Origin: Clostridium puniceum
GTDB lineage: Bacteria > Bacillota > Clostridia > Clostridiales > Clostridiaceae
Reading direction: 5' to 3'
DNA length: 64,000 nt
Assembly: GCF_002006345.1 (NCBI RefSeq)
Contig: NZ_LZZM01000179.1
Span: 1-64,000 of the forward strand
Numbering within the stretch: position 1 is the stretch's first letter; each line of letters begins with the position of its first letter. Shown here piece by piece: positions 1 to 7,866 of the stretch. The notes below the pieces were generated by a model. It did no database searches and had not been told where the DNA came from. It saw nothing but the letters and a program-made list of their open reading frames with translations. The position numbers and the translations under genes are program-made.

Positions 1-120
1 ATAAAACTGCATACATTTGTTGCCGCCCGAAAGGGTGAAGAAATGCTTGAGCCGTATGAGCTGGAAACTCTCACGTACGGTTCTTAGATGAGGGAAAGGG
101 AGAAATCCCTTTTTCTTAAT
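1..120 (+). mobile_element. Group II intron, 3' end (domains V and VI)
   Basis: Positions 49-83 fold as a group II intron domain V: GAGCCGT pairs with ACGGTTC, an asymmetric bulge follows, then TGAG pairs with CTCA around a GGAAA-containing loop. Positions 86-118 form a second hairpin (AGGGAAAGGGA against TCCCTTTTTCTT) in the place of domain VI. The intron then ends and the reading frame of an IS3-type transposase begins. The 5' part and any intron-encoded reverse transcriptase lie left of the window. The exact 3' splice site, near 118-122, is an estimate. Confidence 0.8.
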
Positions 121-121
121 C

Positions 122-394
122 GATTATACACATAAGGCATTTAAGAGTAAATTGAATAAGATTAATGCAACTCAAAGTATGTCTAGAGTTGGCCGCTGTA
201 TAGATAACGGACCTATGGAAGGATTTTGGGGTATACTAAAATCAGAAATGTATCACCTAAGGAAATTCGATACATATGTAGAACTTGAACAAGCTATTAA
301 TGGATATATAGAATTTTATAATACAAAAAGACTACAGAAAAAATTAAAAGGCATGGCTCCAATTGAATATCGTAGCCACACCTTATCAGTATAA
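122..394 (+). pseudogene. IS3-family transposase OrfB, C-terminal part, interrupted by group II intron
   Basis: The frame from 122 reads DYTHKAFKSKL, then SMSRVGRCIDNGPMEGFWG and ends in a YIEFYNTKRLQ region. This is the C-terminal third of the DDE integrase core of IS3-family OrfB, including the catalytic Glu region and the usual 'YN..R' tail. The codons for the normal HSDQG..Q segment should precede 122, but a group II intron end is there instead, so the gene is split by the intron. If the intron splices, a functional mRNA could be restored; the 5' exon is outside the window. An internal TTG at 152 is not a credible independent start. Confidence 0.85.
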
Positions 395-410
395 TTTTTT
401 ATTATTTATC

Positions 411-436
411 CTGTCTACTTGACAGGGGGCAGTTCA
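411..436 (+). repeat. IS3-family right terminal inverted repeat
   Basis: Seventeen bases after the transposase stop lies CTGTCTACTTGACAGGGG followed by GCAGTTCA. It reads outward as TGAACTGCCCCCTGTC, the usual kind of IS3-family terminus ending in TG/CA. It marks the right edge of the insertion sequence. The left end is not in the window, so target duplication cannot be tested. Confidence 0.75.
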
Positions 437-485
437 TTTTCGTGGGTTTTTTTATGTAGAAATCTTAGCTCTTACTTGATTAGGC

Positions 486-728
486 TTAAATATTACTACA
501 TTTAGAGATTATAAAATCAACTGTTTCAATTAGACTATCATCAGCTAAATCAGTTGGGGATTTACCTTTTAAGTCAGCTATAGAAATAAAATTACTATAT
601 GGCATAGAAGAAAGTAATTCCATATCCTTAAGATAATCTTTTATAAGATCTAATTCTTTTTCATTTCGAACCTTATTAGCAATAACAGAAAAATACACTA
701 AACCAAAGATAATAAATTTGTAAAATCT
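486..728 (-). pseudogene. CooC/MinD-like ATPase, C-terminal remnant
   Basis: The frame encodes VYFSVIANKVRNEKEL, then DLIKDYLKDMELLSSMPYS and an acidic tail. This matches the last ~70 residues of CooC-type nickel-insertion/MinD-like ATPases (the 'NKV' base-recognition strand and the following helix). The P-loop half is missing: upstream on the minus strand only about 10 more codons are open before a stop near 729-731. No good ribosome binding site precedes the GTG at 698. It is probably debris of a gene truncated around the neighbouring IS/intron insertion. Confidence 0.5.
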
Positions 729-892
729 TTAATGTTTAATTTTACTAAAGATTTGGATATAATAGTACATAATATAACTTAAAGAATGTAGTGCTGTTAA
801 TTATATTGATAAATAATAAGATTGATTTTATAAGTAAAGTTGTTAATATATAATATAATAAAGTTTATTGGTTAGCAAGGAGATAAAGAATA

Positions 893-1801
893 ATGACATT
901 ACAACAGTTAAAATATATAGTAACCGTTGCTGATAATGGAACAATTAGTGATGCTGCTAAGAAATTATTTATTTCTCAGCCAACGATTACTAATGCTATT
1001 AAAGAACTGGAAAAGGAAATTCAGATTACTATATTTAATAGAACAAACAAGGGGATTATAGTTTCAAATATAGGTAATGAATTTCTTGCCTATGCAAGGC
1101 AGGTACTTGAGCAGGCTAATCTATTAGAAGAAAAATTTTTAAATGTAAAGAAACAAAGTCCGAGATTCTCTGTATCTACTCAGCATTACTCGTTTGCTGT
1201 AAATGCGTTTGTGGATGTAATTCGTGAATTTGGCGGGAAGCAATATGATTTTACTCTTAGGGAAACTCAGACATATGAGATTATTGAGGATGTAAGTAGA
1301 TTGAAAAGTGAAATAGGAATTTTATATACTTCATCTAAAAATGAAGAAGTGATTAGGAAATTCATTAAGCAAAATGATCTAGAATTTGAAGAGCTTTTCG
1401 TGGCAAAACCCCATGTGTTTATTAGTTCAAAGCATCCACTAGCTAAGCGAGAAGAAATTGCATTGGAAGAGCTGGAAGAGTATCCATATCTTTCATTTGA
1501 GCAAGGAGATTATAATTCTTTTTATTTTTCAGAAGAGATCCTTAGTACCATTGATCGTAATAAAAATATTAAGGTAAGAGATAGGGCAACCTTATTTAAT
1601 CTTGCAGTTGGATTAAATGGATATACGGTGAGTACAGGAGTAATCAGCAAGGAATTAAATGGGGAAAATATCATAGCTAGGCCCCTTATGGTAGATGAAT
1701 ATATGAATGTTGGAGTAATTAGGCAAAAGGAAATGCCACTTAGCAGGTATGGAAATGCCTATATGAATGCATTAAAAAAGTATGTATTGGAATATGTTTA
1801 G
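893..1801 (+). CDS. LysR-family transcriptional regulator
   Basis: This 302-residue protein is of standard LysR length. Residues 1-60 form the winged helix-turn-helix (MTLQQLKYIVTVADNGTISDAAKKLFISQPTITNAIKELE), followed by a linker helix and a two-lobed substrate-binding domain (about 90-300). The start has an AGGAG-like site (aaggagataaagaa). The gene is transcribed toward a MetE-like methyltransferase and ends at a strong hairpin at 1970, so the two genes probably have separate transcripts. A link to methionine or sulfur metabolism is inferred from the neighbour only; the effector is unknown. Confidence 0.9.
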   Translation: MTLQQLKYIVTVADNGTISDAAKKLFISQPTITNAIKELEKEIQITIFNRTNKGIIVSNIGNEFLAYARQVLEQANLLEEKFLNVKKQSPRFSVSTQHYSFAVNAFVDVIREFGGKQYDFTLRETQTYEIIEDVSRLKSEIGILYTSSKNEEVIRKFIKQNDLEFEELFVAKPHVFISSKHPLAKREEIALEELEEYPYLSFEQGDYNSFYFSEEILSTIDRNKNIKVRDRATLFNLAVGLNGYTVSTGVISKELNGENIIARPLMVDEYMNVGVIRQKEMPLSRYGNAYMNALKKYVLEYV

Positions 1802-1969
1802 TAGAAGTACATTTCTGTGTTATATATAACCCATTAATGTATTAGCATTATAAATAATTACAGTATTTGAATACAGGCTAGAGTTTCATATTATATGAAA
1901 ATAAATGTTGTATTAAATATTTTATATGTTACACAATTATATCAATTGATATAATATGAAGGTGAAAAT

Positions 1970-2014
1970 GTGTATTTGATATAGGTAAAAACTATATCAA
2001 ATACACACTTTTTT
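1970..2014 (+). terminator. Rho-independent terminator between LysR and MetE-like genes
   Basis: A perfect 15-bp stem, GTGTATTTGATATAG (1970-1984) against CTATATCAAATACAC (1992-2006), with a 7-nt loop and six T from 2009. It lies 170 bp after the LysR stop and 90 bp before the next start. It could also act as an attenuator if a transcript starts further upstream. Confidence 0.75.
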
Positions 2015-2051
2015 ATATTTTTCAAGGTAAAAAAAGTAGTTTATACTATAT

Positions 2052-2057
2052 TATAAT
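2052..2057 (+). promoter_or_regulatory. Likely -10 box for the MetE-like gene
   Basis: TATAAT at 2052-2057 lies between the terminator and the start at 2100. No convincing -35 hexamer sits 17 nt upstream (the region is an A-run), so the promoter may be weak or activator-dependent, which would suit control by the LysR protein. The call is tentative. Confidence 0.35.
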
Positions 2058-2099
2058 AGAATTTTTAAACAAATAATATAGATAGGAGAGATAAAGAAT

Positions 2100-3212
2100 A
2101 TGAGATATAATGCGCCTTTTAAGTATGATATTGTAGGAAGCTTTTTAAGACCTGATTATTTAAAGCATGCAAGAGAAGAGTATGTAAAGGGAAAAATTAC
2201 AGCAGAAGAATTAAAAAAGGTTGAAGATGAGGCAATTACAGATTTAATTACAAAACAGAAAGAAGTTGGACTTCAGGTTATAACAGATGGAGAATTTAGA
2301 AGGAGTTCCTGGCATCTTGATTTTATGTGGGCATTTGATGGTGTTGGACATGAAAAGACAAAGAATGGAATTCCATTTCATGAAGAGCCAGCCTTAATTG
2401 ATGACACCTTTCTTACTGGAAAAGTATCTGTAGATAGTCATCCATTTGTGCAACACTTTAAGTTTGTAAAACAATTTGAAGATGAGAACACAGTTGCACG
2501 TCAGACAATACCTGCACCAGCACAGTTTCTATTCCAGATGATTACATCAGAAAATTTGGAAAGAACGAAATCAATTTATCCAAATGAGGAGGAGTTGATT
2601 CAAGATATTGCAGGTGCATACAAAAAAGTGATACAAGATTTATATGCAGTAGGATGTACAAATATCCAGTTTGATGATTGTACATGGGGAGTGTGCGTTG
2701 ATCCAAATGCTTGTTTTATATTTGGAACTGATGAAGAAGGTTTACAGCAAAATATTGAAAAACTAATCCGAATTAATAATCTTGCCATTGAAGATAAGCC
2801 GGAGGATCTAGTAATTAACACACATATCTGTCGTGGAAATTTTCACTCTACATGGGCTTGTCAGGGAGGTTATGACCGTGTAGCAAAAGACCTTTTTGCA
2901 AAAGAAAATGTAAATGCATTTTATCTAGAATTTGATGATGAACGTTCTGGAGATTTTAAACCACTTCAATATATCAGTGAAGATAAGAAAGTTGTATTAG
3001 GACTCATCACAACCAAATCACCTATACTAGAGGATAAGAATTATATAATTGAACGTATCCATGAAGCTGAAAAATACATTCCATTAGAGCGTTTATCTCT
3101 TAGTCCTCAATGTGGATTTGCATCTACAGAAGAAGGGAATAAACTTACAGAAGAAGAACAATGGGCAAAATTAAGATTAGTACAGAAAATTGTAAAAGAG
3201 GTGTGGAAATAA
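2100..3212 (+). CDS. MetE-like (cobalamin-independent methionine synthase C-domain) methyltransferase, YxjG/YxjH type
   Basis: The 370-residue protein has a single UROD/MetE-like barrel. It is about half the length of full MetE and corresponds to the catalytic C-terminal half. The zinc ligands expected for thiol methyl transfer are visible: H242 and C244 (HICRG), E277 (FYLEFDD) and C338 (SPQCGF). The N-terminal VGSFLRP and VTDGE-like segments are also typical of the family. Such proteins move a methyl group onto homocysteine or a related thiol; in Bacillus the YxjG/YxjH relatives belong to methionine metabolism. AGGAGAG precedes the ATG. No S-box riboswitch is visible upstream. The methyl donor cannot be read from sequence. 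Confidence 0.85.
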   Translation: MRYNAPFKYDIVGSFLRPDYLKHAREEYVKGKITAEELKKVEDEAITDLITKQKEVGLQVITDGEFRRSSWHLDFMWAFDGVGHEKTKNGIPFHEEPALIDDTFLTGKVSVDSHPFVQHFKFVKQFEDENTVARQTIPAPAQFLFQMITSENLERTKSIYPNEEELIQDIAGAYKKVIQDLYAVGCTNIQFDDCTWGVCVDPNACFIFGTDEEGLQQNIEKLIRINNLAIEDKPEDLVINTHICRGNFHSTWACQGGYDRVAKDLFAKENVNAFYLEFDDERSGDFKPLQYISEDKKVVLGLITTKSPILEDKNYIIERIHEAEKYIPLERLSLSPQCGFASTEEGNKLTEEEQWAKLRLVQKIVKEVWK

Positions 3213-3274
3213 ATTTCAAGAACATTTTGCAGCTTTGTTATTTAGTATTTATTGCAATTAACCTCAACTATAAA

Positions 3275-3316
3275 ACCTACGGAAATCTAAACTTTGGATT
3301 TTCGTAGGTATTTTAA
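3275..3316 (+). terminator. Rho-independent terminator after the MetE-like gene
   Basis: ACCTACGGAAATC (3275-3287) pairs with GATTTTCGTAGGT (3297-3309), 13 bp including one G-T wobble, with a 9-nt loop. A T-rich tract (attttaatttt) follows. Confidence 0.7.
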
Positions 3317-3456
3317 TTTTGTACTGATTTTAGAAAATAGTTTTTTAACAGAAAATTTTATCTAATATTCTTTAGGAGAGTAATTGATATTTTATTAATT
3401 AGATATTCTTAATAAGTATTGCCATAAATTTCAAAATAATGTTCTTCAATATACGG

Positions 3457-3485
3457 TTGACAAATTTTATTGACAACTATACAAT
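3457..3485 (+). promoter_or_regulatory. Sigma-A promoter of iron-siderophore operon 1
   Basis: TTGACA (3457-3462), a 17-nt spacer and TACAAT (3480-3485). A second TTGACA at 3470-3475 has no matching -10. The promoter sits just before the Fur-type box, which would cover the transcription start. Confidence 0.65.
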
Positions 3486-3499
3486 AATACAGAAATGTA

Positions 3500-3524
3500 A
3501 ATGATAATTAATTTCATTATCATT
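3500..3524 (+). promoter_or_regulatory. Fur box of iron-siderophore operon 1
   Basis: AATGATAAT (3500-3508) and ATTATCATT (3516-3524) form a perfect 9-bp inverted repeat with a 7-nt centre. Read as the classical 19-mer at 3503-3521, it matches about 15 of 19 positions of the Fur consensus, with both GATAAT/ATTATC ends intact. Its place right after the promoter implies iron-dependent repression of 3591-7448. Confidence 0.75.
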
Positions 3525-3590
3525 AGGCGACCGAAGTTTCAAATAAAAATTTAACTGAGTAAAATCAACATAACAATTAGGAGGACGATT

Positions 3591-4619
3591 ATGAAACTAA
3601 AAGGAATAAGTTCCATTATTCTTGCTTGTACTTTACTTATAACAGGATGCTCAAGCCAAGCTGGAAAAAATCAAGATAAATCTAGTGTAAGTCAAAGTGA
3701 TTCTGCTATTTATCCAATGACAATTAACCATGCATATGGAGAATCTGTAATTGAAAAAAAACCAGAAAAGGTTGTTACAATTTCTTGGGGGAATCAAGAT
3801 GTGCCTTTAGCATTAGGAGTAGTACCAGCTGGTATATCTAAGGCTAATTATGGTAAATCAGATGAAAATGGTTTACTACCATGGACAGCAGAAAAATATA
3901 AGGAATTAGGAGTAGAAAAACCTGTTACTTTTGATGACGTAGATGGTCTAGATTATGAAGCTATAAGTAATTCTCAACCAGATATTATATTAGCTGCATA
4001 TTCAGGAATTACACAAGAGGAATATGATTTATTAAGTAAAATCGCTCCTGTTGTAGCATATCCTAAACTTCCATGGCAAACATATTGGCGCGATCAAATA
4101 ACAATAAATTCGACTGCTATGGGGAAAAAAGATGAAGGAGATAAATTAGTTTCAGATTTAGAAAAGGTGATAACAGAAAAAACTAGTAAATATCCTAAGC
4201 TTAAAGGTAAAAAAGTTGCGTTTTGTTACTTTAATCCAGCTGATTTAGGTAAGTTCTACATATACCTTCCAACAGATCCTCGTGCAGCATATCTAACTGA
4301 TTTAGGATTAGACTTACCTGATAGTGTTAATAAACTTGCACAAACTTCAGATAGCTTTGCTCTTGAAATTAGTTCAGAAAATATTGATAAATTATCAGAT
4401 ATAGATGTTATAGTAACTTATGGAAATGATGCATTATTAAAACAACTGCAATCAGATGCTCTACTCGGAACAGTTCCAGCAATAAAAAGAAGTTCAGTTG
4501 CCATTATGGAAGATGGATCAGTGCTAGCAGCATCTTGTACTCCTAGTGCGTTATCTATTCCAGCAACAATAGATGAATATTTAAAGATAATTGGAGAGGC
4601 AGCAGATAAAGTACAATGA
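3591..4619 (+). CDS. Iron-siderophore ABC transporter substrate-binding lipoprotein
   Basis: The 342-residue protein carries a lipoprotein signal with lipobox LITGC (Cys20), so it is expected to be anchored outside the membrane. The rest is a type III (FhuD/FecB-like) periplasmic-binding fold with the 'PEKVVTISWGNQDVPLALGVVPAGISK' entry strand and a long connecting helix around residues 170-200. It is the first gene of a four-gene operon with two permeases and an ATPase, downstream of a Fur box. The ferric-siderophore class (hydroxamate, citrate or catecholate) cannot be decided. The stop overlaps the next ATG by 4 bp (ATGA), indicating translational coupling. Confidence 0.85.
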   Translation: MKLKGISSIILACTLLITGCSSQAGKNQDKSSVSQSDSAIYPMTINHAYGESVIEKKPEKVVTISWGNQDVPLALGVVPAGISKANYGKSDENGLLPWTAEKYKELGVEKPVTFDDVDGLDYEAISNSQPDIILAAYSGITQEEYDLLSKIAPVVAYPKLPWQTYWRDQITINSTAMGKKDEGDKLVSDLEKVITEKTSKYPKLKGKKVAFCYFNPADLGKFYIYLPTDPRAAYLTDLGLDLPDSVNKLAQTSDSFALEISSENIDKLSDIDVIVTYGNDALLKQLQSDALLGTVPAIKRSSVAIMEDGSVLAASCTPSALSIPATIDEYLKIIGEAADKVQ

Positions 4620-5614
4620 GATTTACAAAAACAATAACAATATATTTGGTGAGCATTATTTTTCTAGGTATATGTATAATAGCATCATTAGCATGGGGAT
4701 CAAAGAATATAGGATTTAGTCAAGCGATAAATGCTTTATTAAATAGTTATGATATGTCTTTTTCTGCATTAGTGGTTCGTGAACGTATTCCGAGAACTAT
4801 TTTTAGTATTATGGCAGGGGCTTCTCTTGGAATATCAGGAGCTCTTATGCAATCAATTACTAGAAATCCAATAGCAGATCCAAGTATCTTAGGAGTTAAT
4901 ACAGGTGCATCTTTATCTGTTGTAATTGGAATAGCGTTTTTTAATATCAATTCAGCCAATCAGTATATTTGGATTGCACTTACTGGAGCAGGCTTAACAT
5001 CGATATTTGTTTATGGCATAGCTTCCATTGGAAATGGAGGCATGACGCCAATAAAGCTTGCTTTAGCAGGCTCTGCTACAAGTGCAGTCTTATCATCTTT
5101 AGTAAGTGCAATTATACTTCCTAGAAGTGAGGTTATAGATGCATATAGATTTTGGCAGGTTGGAAGTGTAAGTGGTGCAACCTGGGAAAGCATTAAGTTA
5201 ATACTACCATTCATAATAATGGGGCTAATTATAAGCATAGTATCAACGCCGGCACTAGATGTTTTAGCATTAGGAGATGAAGTTGCAACTGGTCTAGGTG
5301 TCAATATTGGAATTATTAGAATTATATGTGCAATTGCAGGGGTTATACTATGTGGTGCAACTACTGCAATTGCAGGACCTATTGGATTTATAGGACTAAT
5401 GATACCTCACAGCATACGTCTTATTTTTGGTTCAAATTTGAGAGGATTAGTTCCTATGTCAGCTATTGGAGGAGCAGTGCTTTTAACAATTTCAGATGTT
5501 GTGGGAAGAGTAATTGGAAGTCCGGGTGAACTTCAGGTGGGAATTATTACTGCATTTTTAGGAGCGCCAATTCTTATTATAATTGCTAGGAAAGCGAAGG
5601 TGAGAGCTATATGA
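4616..5614 (+). CDS. FecCD-family iron-siderophore ABC permease, subunit 1
   Basis: This 332-residue membrane protein belongs to the BtuC/FecC/FhuB family and should have about 10 transmembrane helices. Family motifs seen are RIPRTIFSIMAGASLGISGALMQ, the 'TRNPIADPSILGVNTGAS' loop, and the ATPase-coupling segment GLMIPHSIRL near residue 260. It overlaps the lipoprotein gene by 4 bp and the next permease by 4 bp, and should form a heterodimer with the product of 5611-6642. Confidence 0.9.
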   Translation: MRFTKTITIYLVSIIFLGICIIASLAWGSKNIGFSQAINALLNSYDMSFSALVVRERIPRTIFSIMAGASLGISGALMQSITRNPIADPSILGVNTGASLSVVIGIAFFNINSANQYIWIALTGAGLTSIFVYGIASIGNGGMTPIKLALAGSATSAVLSSLVSAIILPRSEVIDAYRFWQVGSVSGATWESIKLILPFIIMGLIISIVSTPALDVLALGDEVATGLGVNIGIIRIICAIAGVILCGATTAIAGPIGFIGLMIPHSIRLIFGSNLRGLVPMSAIGGAVLLTISDVVGRVIGSPGELQVGIITAFLGAPILIIIARKAKVRAI

Positions 5615-6642
5615 TACAAACTACTCACACTATGCTTAAACAAGGTTATAACAAAAGGAAAACTCGTTTGCTTAGCATTAACATATTACTGCTTGCTTTA
5701 ACAGTATGCCTTTGTGGCATAATGCTATTATATGGTAAAACTAATTATTCCTTAAGTACAGTTATAAGAGTTATTGAAGGAGAACAAATACAAGGCGCGA
5801 CCTTTACTATAGCAACTCTACGTTTACCAAGAATGCTTTGTGGACTTTTAGTTGGTTTAGCTTTTGGAATGGCTGGGTATACATTTCAAACTATGCTTAG
5901 AAATCCATTAGCTAGTCCTGATATTATAGGCATAAGTTCAGGTTCTAGTGTCGCAGCAGTATTTTGTATATTAGTTCTTCATATGAGTGGAAGCAGTGTT
6001 TCTATAGCAGCAGTAATTTCGGGAATTATAGTAGCAACACTTGTGTATGTGTTATCTAAAGGCTCTGGATTTTCAGGTAGTAGATTAATACTTATAGGAA
6101 TTGGAATACAAGCTATGACAAATGCACTTGTATCATTTTTATTGGTTAAAGCTTCACAATATGATGCTTCAAATGCACTTAGATGGCTAAGTGGCAGCTT
6201 AAATGGAATGCGTATAGAAGATGTGCCAATTTTATTTATTGTTGTAGTTATATTTGGAGTTATTATTTTATGTTTAACAAAGCAGCTTCAAATATTAGAG
6301 TTAGGAGATGAGTTTGCTACTACACTTGGTATTAAAATAAATTTAGTACGAATTGTATTAATTTTAAGTTCAGTATTTTTAATTGCTTTTGCAACTGCTG
6401 TTACAGGACCTATAGCCTTTGTTGCGTTTTTATCGGGTCCAATAGCATCAAGACTTGTGGGACTAGGAGCATCAAGTGTTTTATCATCAGGTCTAGTTGG
6501 AGCATTATTAGTACTTGGAGCAGATATGATTGGACAGTTTGTATTTGGTACAAGATTTCCTGTAGGTGTAGTTACAGGAATTTTAGGAGCACCATATATG
6601 CTATTTCTACTAATCTTTATAAATAGGAGGGGGCAAGCATAA
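5611..6642 (+). CDS. FecCD-family iron-siderophore ABC permease, subunit 2
   Basis: The 343-residue protein is a second FecD/FhuG-like permease. It has a hydrophobic N-terminus after a basic stretch (KQGYNKRKTR), RLPRMLCGLLVGLAFGMAGYTFQ, then 'LRNPLASPDIIGISSGSS' and a coupling loop in which the usual PH is replaced by GPIASRLVG. A separate gene for each half of the permease is the FecBCDE layout. Its start overlaps the previous stop (ATGA) and its last base is the first base of the ATPase gene. Confidence 0.9.
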   Translation: MIQTTHTMLKQGYNKRKTRLLSINILLLALTVCLCGIMLLYGKTNYSLSTVIRVIEGEQIQGATFTIATLRLPRMLCGLLVGLAFGMAGYTFQTMLRNPLASPDIIGISSGSSVAAVFCILVLHMSGSSVSIAAVISGIIVATLVYVLSKGSGFSGSRLILIGIGIQAMTNALVSFLLVKASQYDASNALRWLSGSLNGMRIEDVPILFIVVVIFGVIILCLTKQLQILELGDEFATTLGIKINLVRIVLILSSVFLIAFATAVTGPIAFVAFLSGPIASRLVGLGASSVLSSGLVGALLVLGADMIGQFVFGTRFPVGVVTGILGAPYMLFLLIFINRRGQA

Positions 6643-7448
6643 TGAATAAAAAACAACAATTATTTGAAGCAAAAAATATAGTAACTGGATATAACAAAAA
6701 GATTATAATTGATGGAATTGATATAACTATTCCAAGTAATAAAATCAGTGTTATTATCGGAGCAAATGCATGTGGTAAATCTACCTTGCTAAAAACACTT
6801 GCCAGACTTATTAGGCCTGCTTCAGGAGAAGTTATAATTGATGGTAAAAAGATTACTTCAATGCCTTCTAAACAACTAGCACAAGTTTTGGGTTTGCTTC
6901 CTCAATCACCAGTAGTTCCAGAAGGTATAACTGTTTGGGATTTAGTTTCAAGAGGTAGATTTCCGTATCAATCATTTTTAAAAAGTATGAATCAAACTGA
7001 TTTTGAGGCTGTTGAAGAAGCTCTTGAAATAATGGGAATAATAGAGCTTGCTAATCGTAGTGTAGATGAGTTATCTGGTGGGCAGCGTCAGAGAGTTTGG
7101 ATTGCTATGGCACTTGCTCAGCAAACAGATATACTTCTTTTAGACGAGCCAACGACTTATCTTGATATTGCTTATCAAGTAGAAATCCTTGATTTATTAA
7201 CAGATTTAAACCGCAAAAGAGGGACTACTATTGTAATGGTACTTCATGATATAAATTTATCTGCTAGATATGCAGATTATATATTTGCCCTTCAAAAGGG
7301 AAAATTAATTAATCAGGGTACACCATCAGAGGTTATAACATCTGAATTAATTGGTACAGTATTTGGATTAGATTGTATAGTTATACAAGATCCCGTATCC
7401 TATTCACCTTTTATAGTACCAAGAGGAAGACACCATGTTAATATTTAA
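6642..7448 (+). CDS. Iron-siderophore ABC transporter ATPase (FecE/FhuC type)
   Basis: The 268-residue nucleotide-binding subunit has a slightly unusual Walker A GANACGKST (residues 40-48; the family norm is GPNGCGKST), a signature LSGGQRQRVWIAMALAQQ, Walker B ILLLDEPTTYLD and a switch His in MVLHDIN. The ATG immediately follows the permease stop with GGAGGGGG upstream, so it is coupled to the operon. It energises uptake through the two FecCD permeases. Confidence 0.92.
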   Translation: MNKKQQLFEAKNIVTGYNKKIIIDGIDITIPSNKISVIIGANACGKSTLLKTLARLIRPASGEVIIDGKKITSMPSKQLAQVLGLLPQSPVVPEGITVWDLVSRGRFPYQSFLKSMNQTDFEAVEEALEIMGIIELANRSVDELSGGQRQRVWIAMALAQQTDILLLDEPTTYLDIAYQVEILDLLTDLNRKRGTTIVMVLHDINLSARYADYIFALQKGKLINQGTPSEVITSELIGTVFGLDCIVIQDPVSYSPFIVPRGRHHVNI

Positions 7449-7556
7449 AAGATAATATGATAATTTTTACAAAAATAGAAAAAATAAATAAAGTCTGTTA
7501 CGAGTAGCTACGCCTAAAATAGATTTGATAATTTTGAAGTAATGATGATTAGATTT

Positions 7557-7598
7557 TATGAATAGGATCTAATATTATATGAATAGGATCTAATATTA
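7557..7598 (+). repeat. Tandem direct repeat, 2 x 21 bp
   Basis: Two back-to-back identical units of TATGAATAGGATCTAATATT plus A (7557-7577 and 7578-7598). They have no coding role. Probably a recent slippage duplication. Confidence 0.85.
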
Positions 7599-7644
7599 AT
7601 AGATAGCCATTTAAACTTTAATACAAGTTTGGTAATAGCATAAA

Positions 7645-7697
7645 ATTTATAGTGAATTTTAAAGGTTATGCTTCCCTTACACTATGAAACCCACAAA
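7645..7697 (+). repeat. Dispersed element copy A, fused to a terminator
   Basis: The core reads TTTTAAAGGTTATGCTTCCC then TTACACTATGAAACCCAC. It matches copy B at 17102-17158 at most positions, including the invariant TGCTTC, CCT.AC, ATGAAACC and ACAA blocks, and more loosely copy C at 17646. Outer bases TTTTA/TGAAA can pair, suggesting a hairpin. The last bases of the element form the start of the terminator stem at 7688. Confidence 0.55.
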
Positions 7698-7726
7698 ATC
7701 CATAATATAGATTTTGTGGGTTATTT
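7688..7726 (+). terminator. Rho-independent terminator after iron operon 1
   Basis: AACCCACAAAATC (7688-7700) pairs perfectly with GATTTTGTGGGTT (7710-7722) around a 9-nt loop. T-rich bases follow; in the other direction an A-rich flank makes it weaker. It lies between convergent genes. Confidence 0.7.
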
Positions 7727-7866
7727 AAATATTAATAGATTGATTGATGGTTAATGTTAATTAATATCTTTTATATAATTTATATACAAAATAAATATTT
7801 ATCTAAATAAATATTTTGGTATTGAGTCTAAAAATTATTCATATGAAAGCTTTGTTATTTATATTA

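Larger units (their letters stand above)
7449..7866. other. Intergenic region with repeats and a terminator
   Basis: This 418-bp gap between convergent genes has no credible reading frame. It holds a tandem 21-bp repeat (7557-7598), one copy of a dispersed ~50-nt element (7645-7697) and a strong terminator (7688-7726). Confidence 0.7.

Noticed and set aside
1802-2099. S-box (SAM) riboswitch before the MetE-like gene
   Set aside because: Only a simple perfect terminator hairpin is present; conserved S-box helices and sequence blocks are absent.
5326-5529. Open frame rich in Cys/Trp/Tyr inside the permease gene
   Set aside because: Composition is that of an out-of-frame reading of a membrane-protein gene and there is no start signal.
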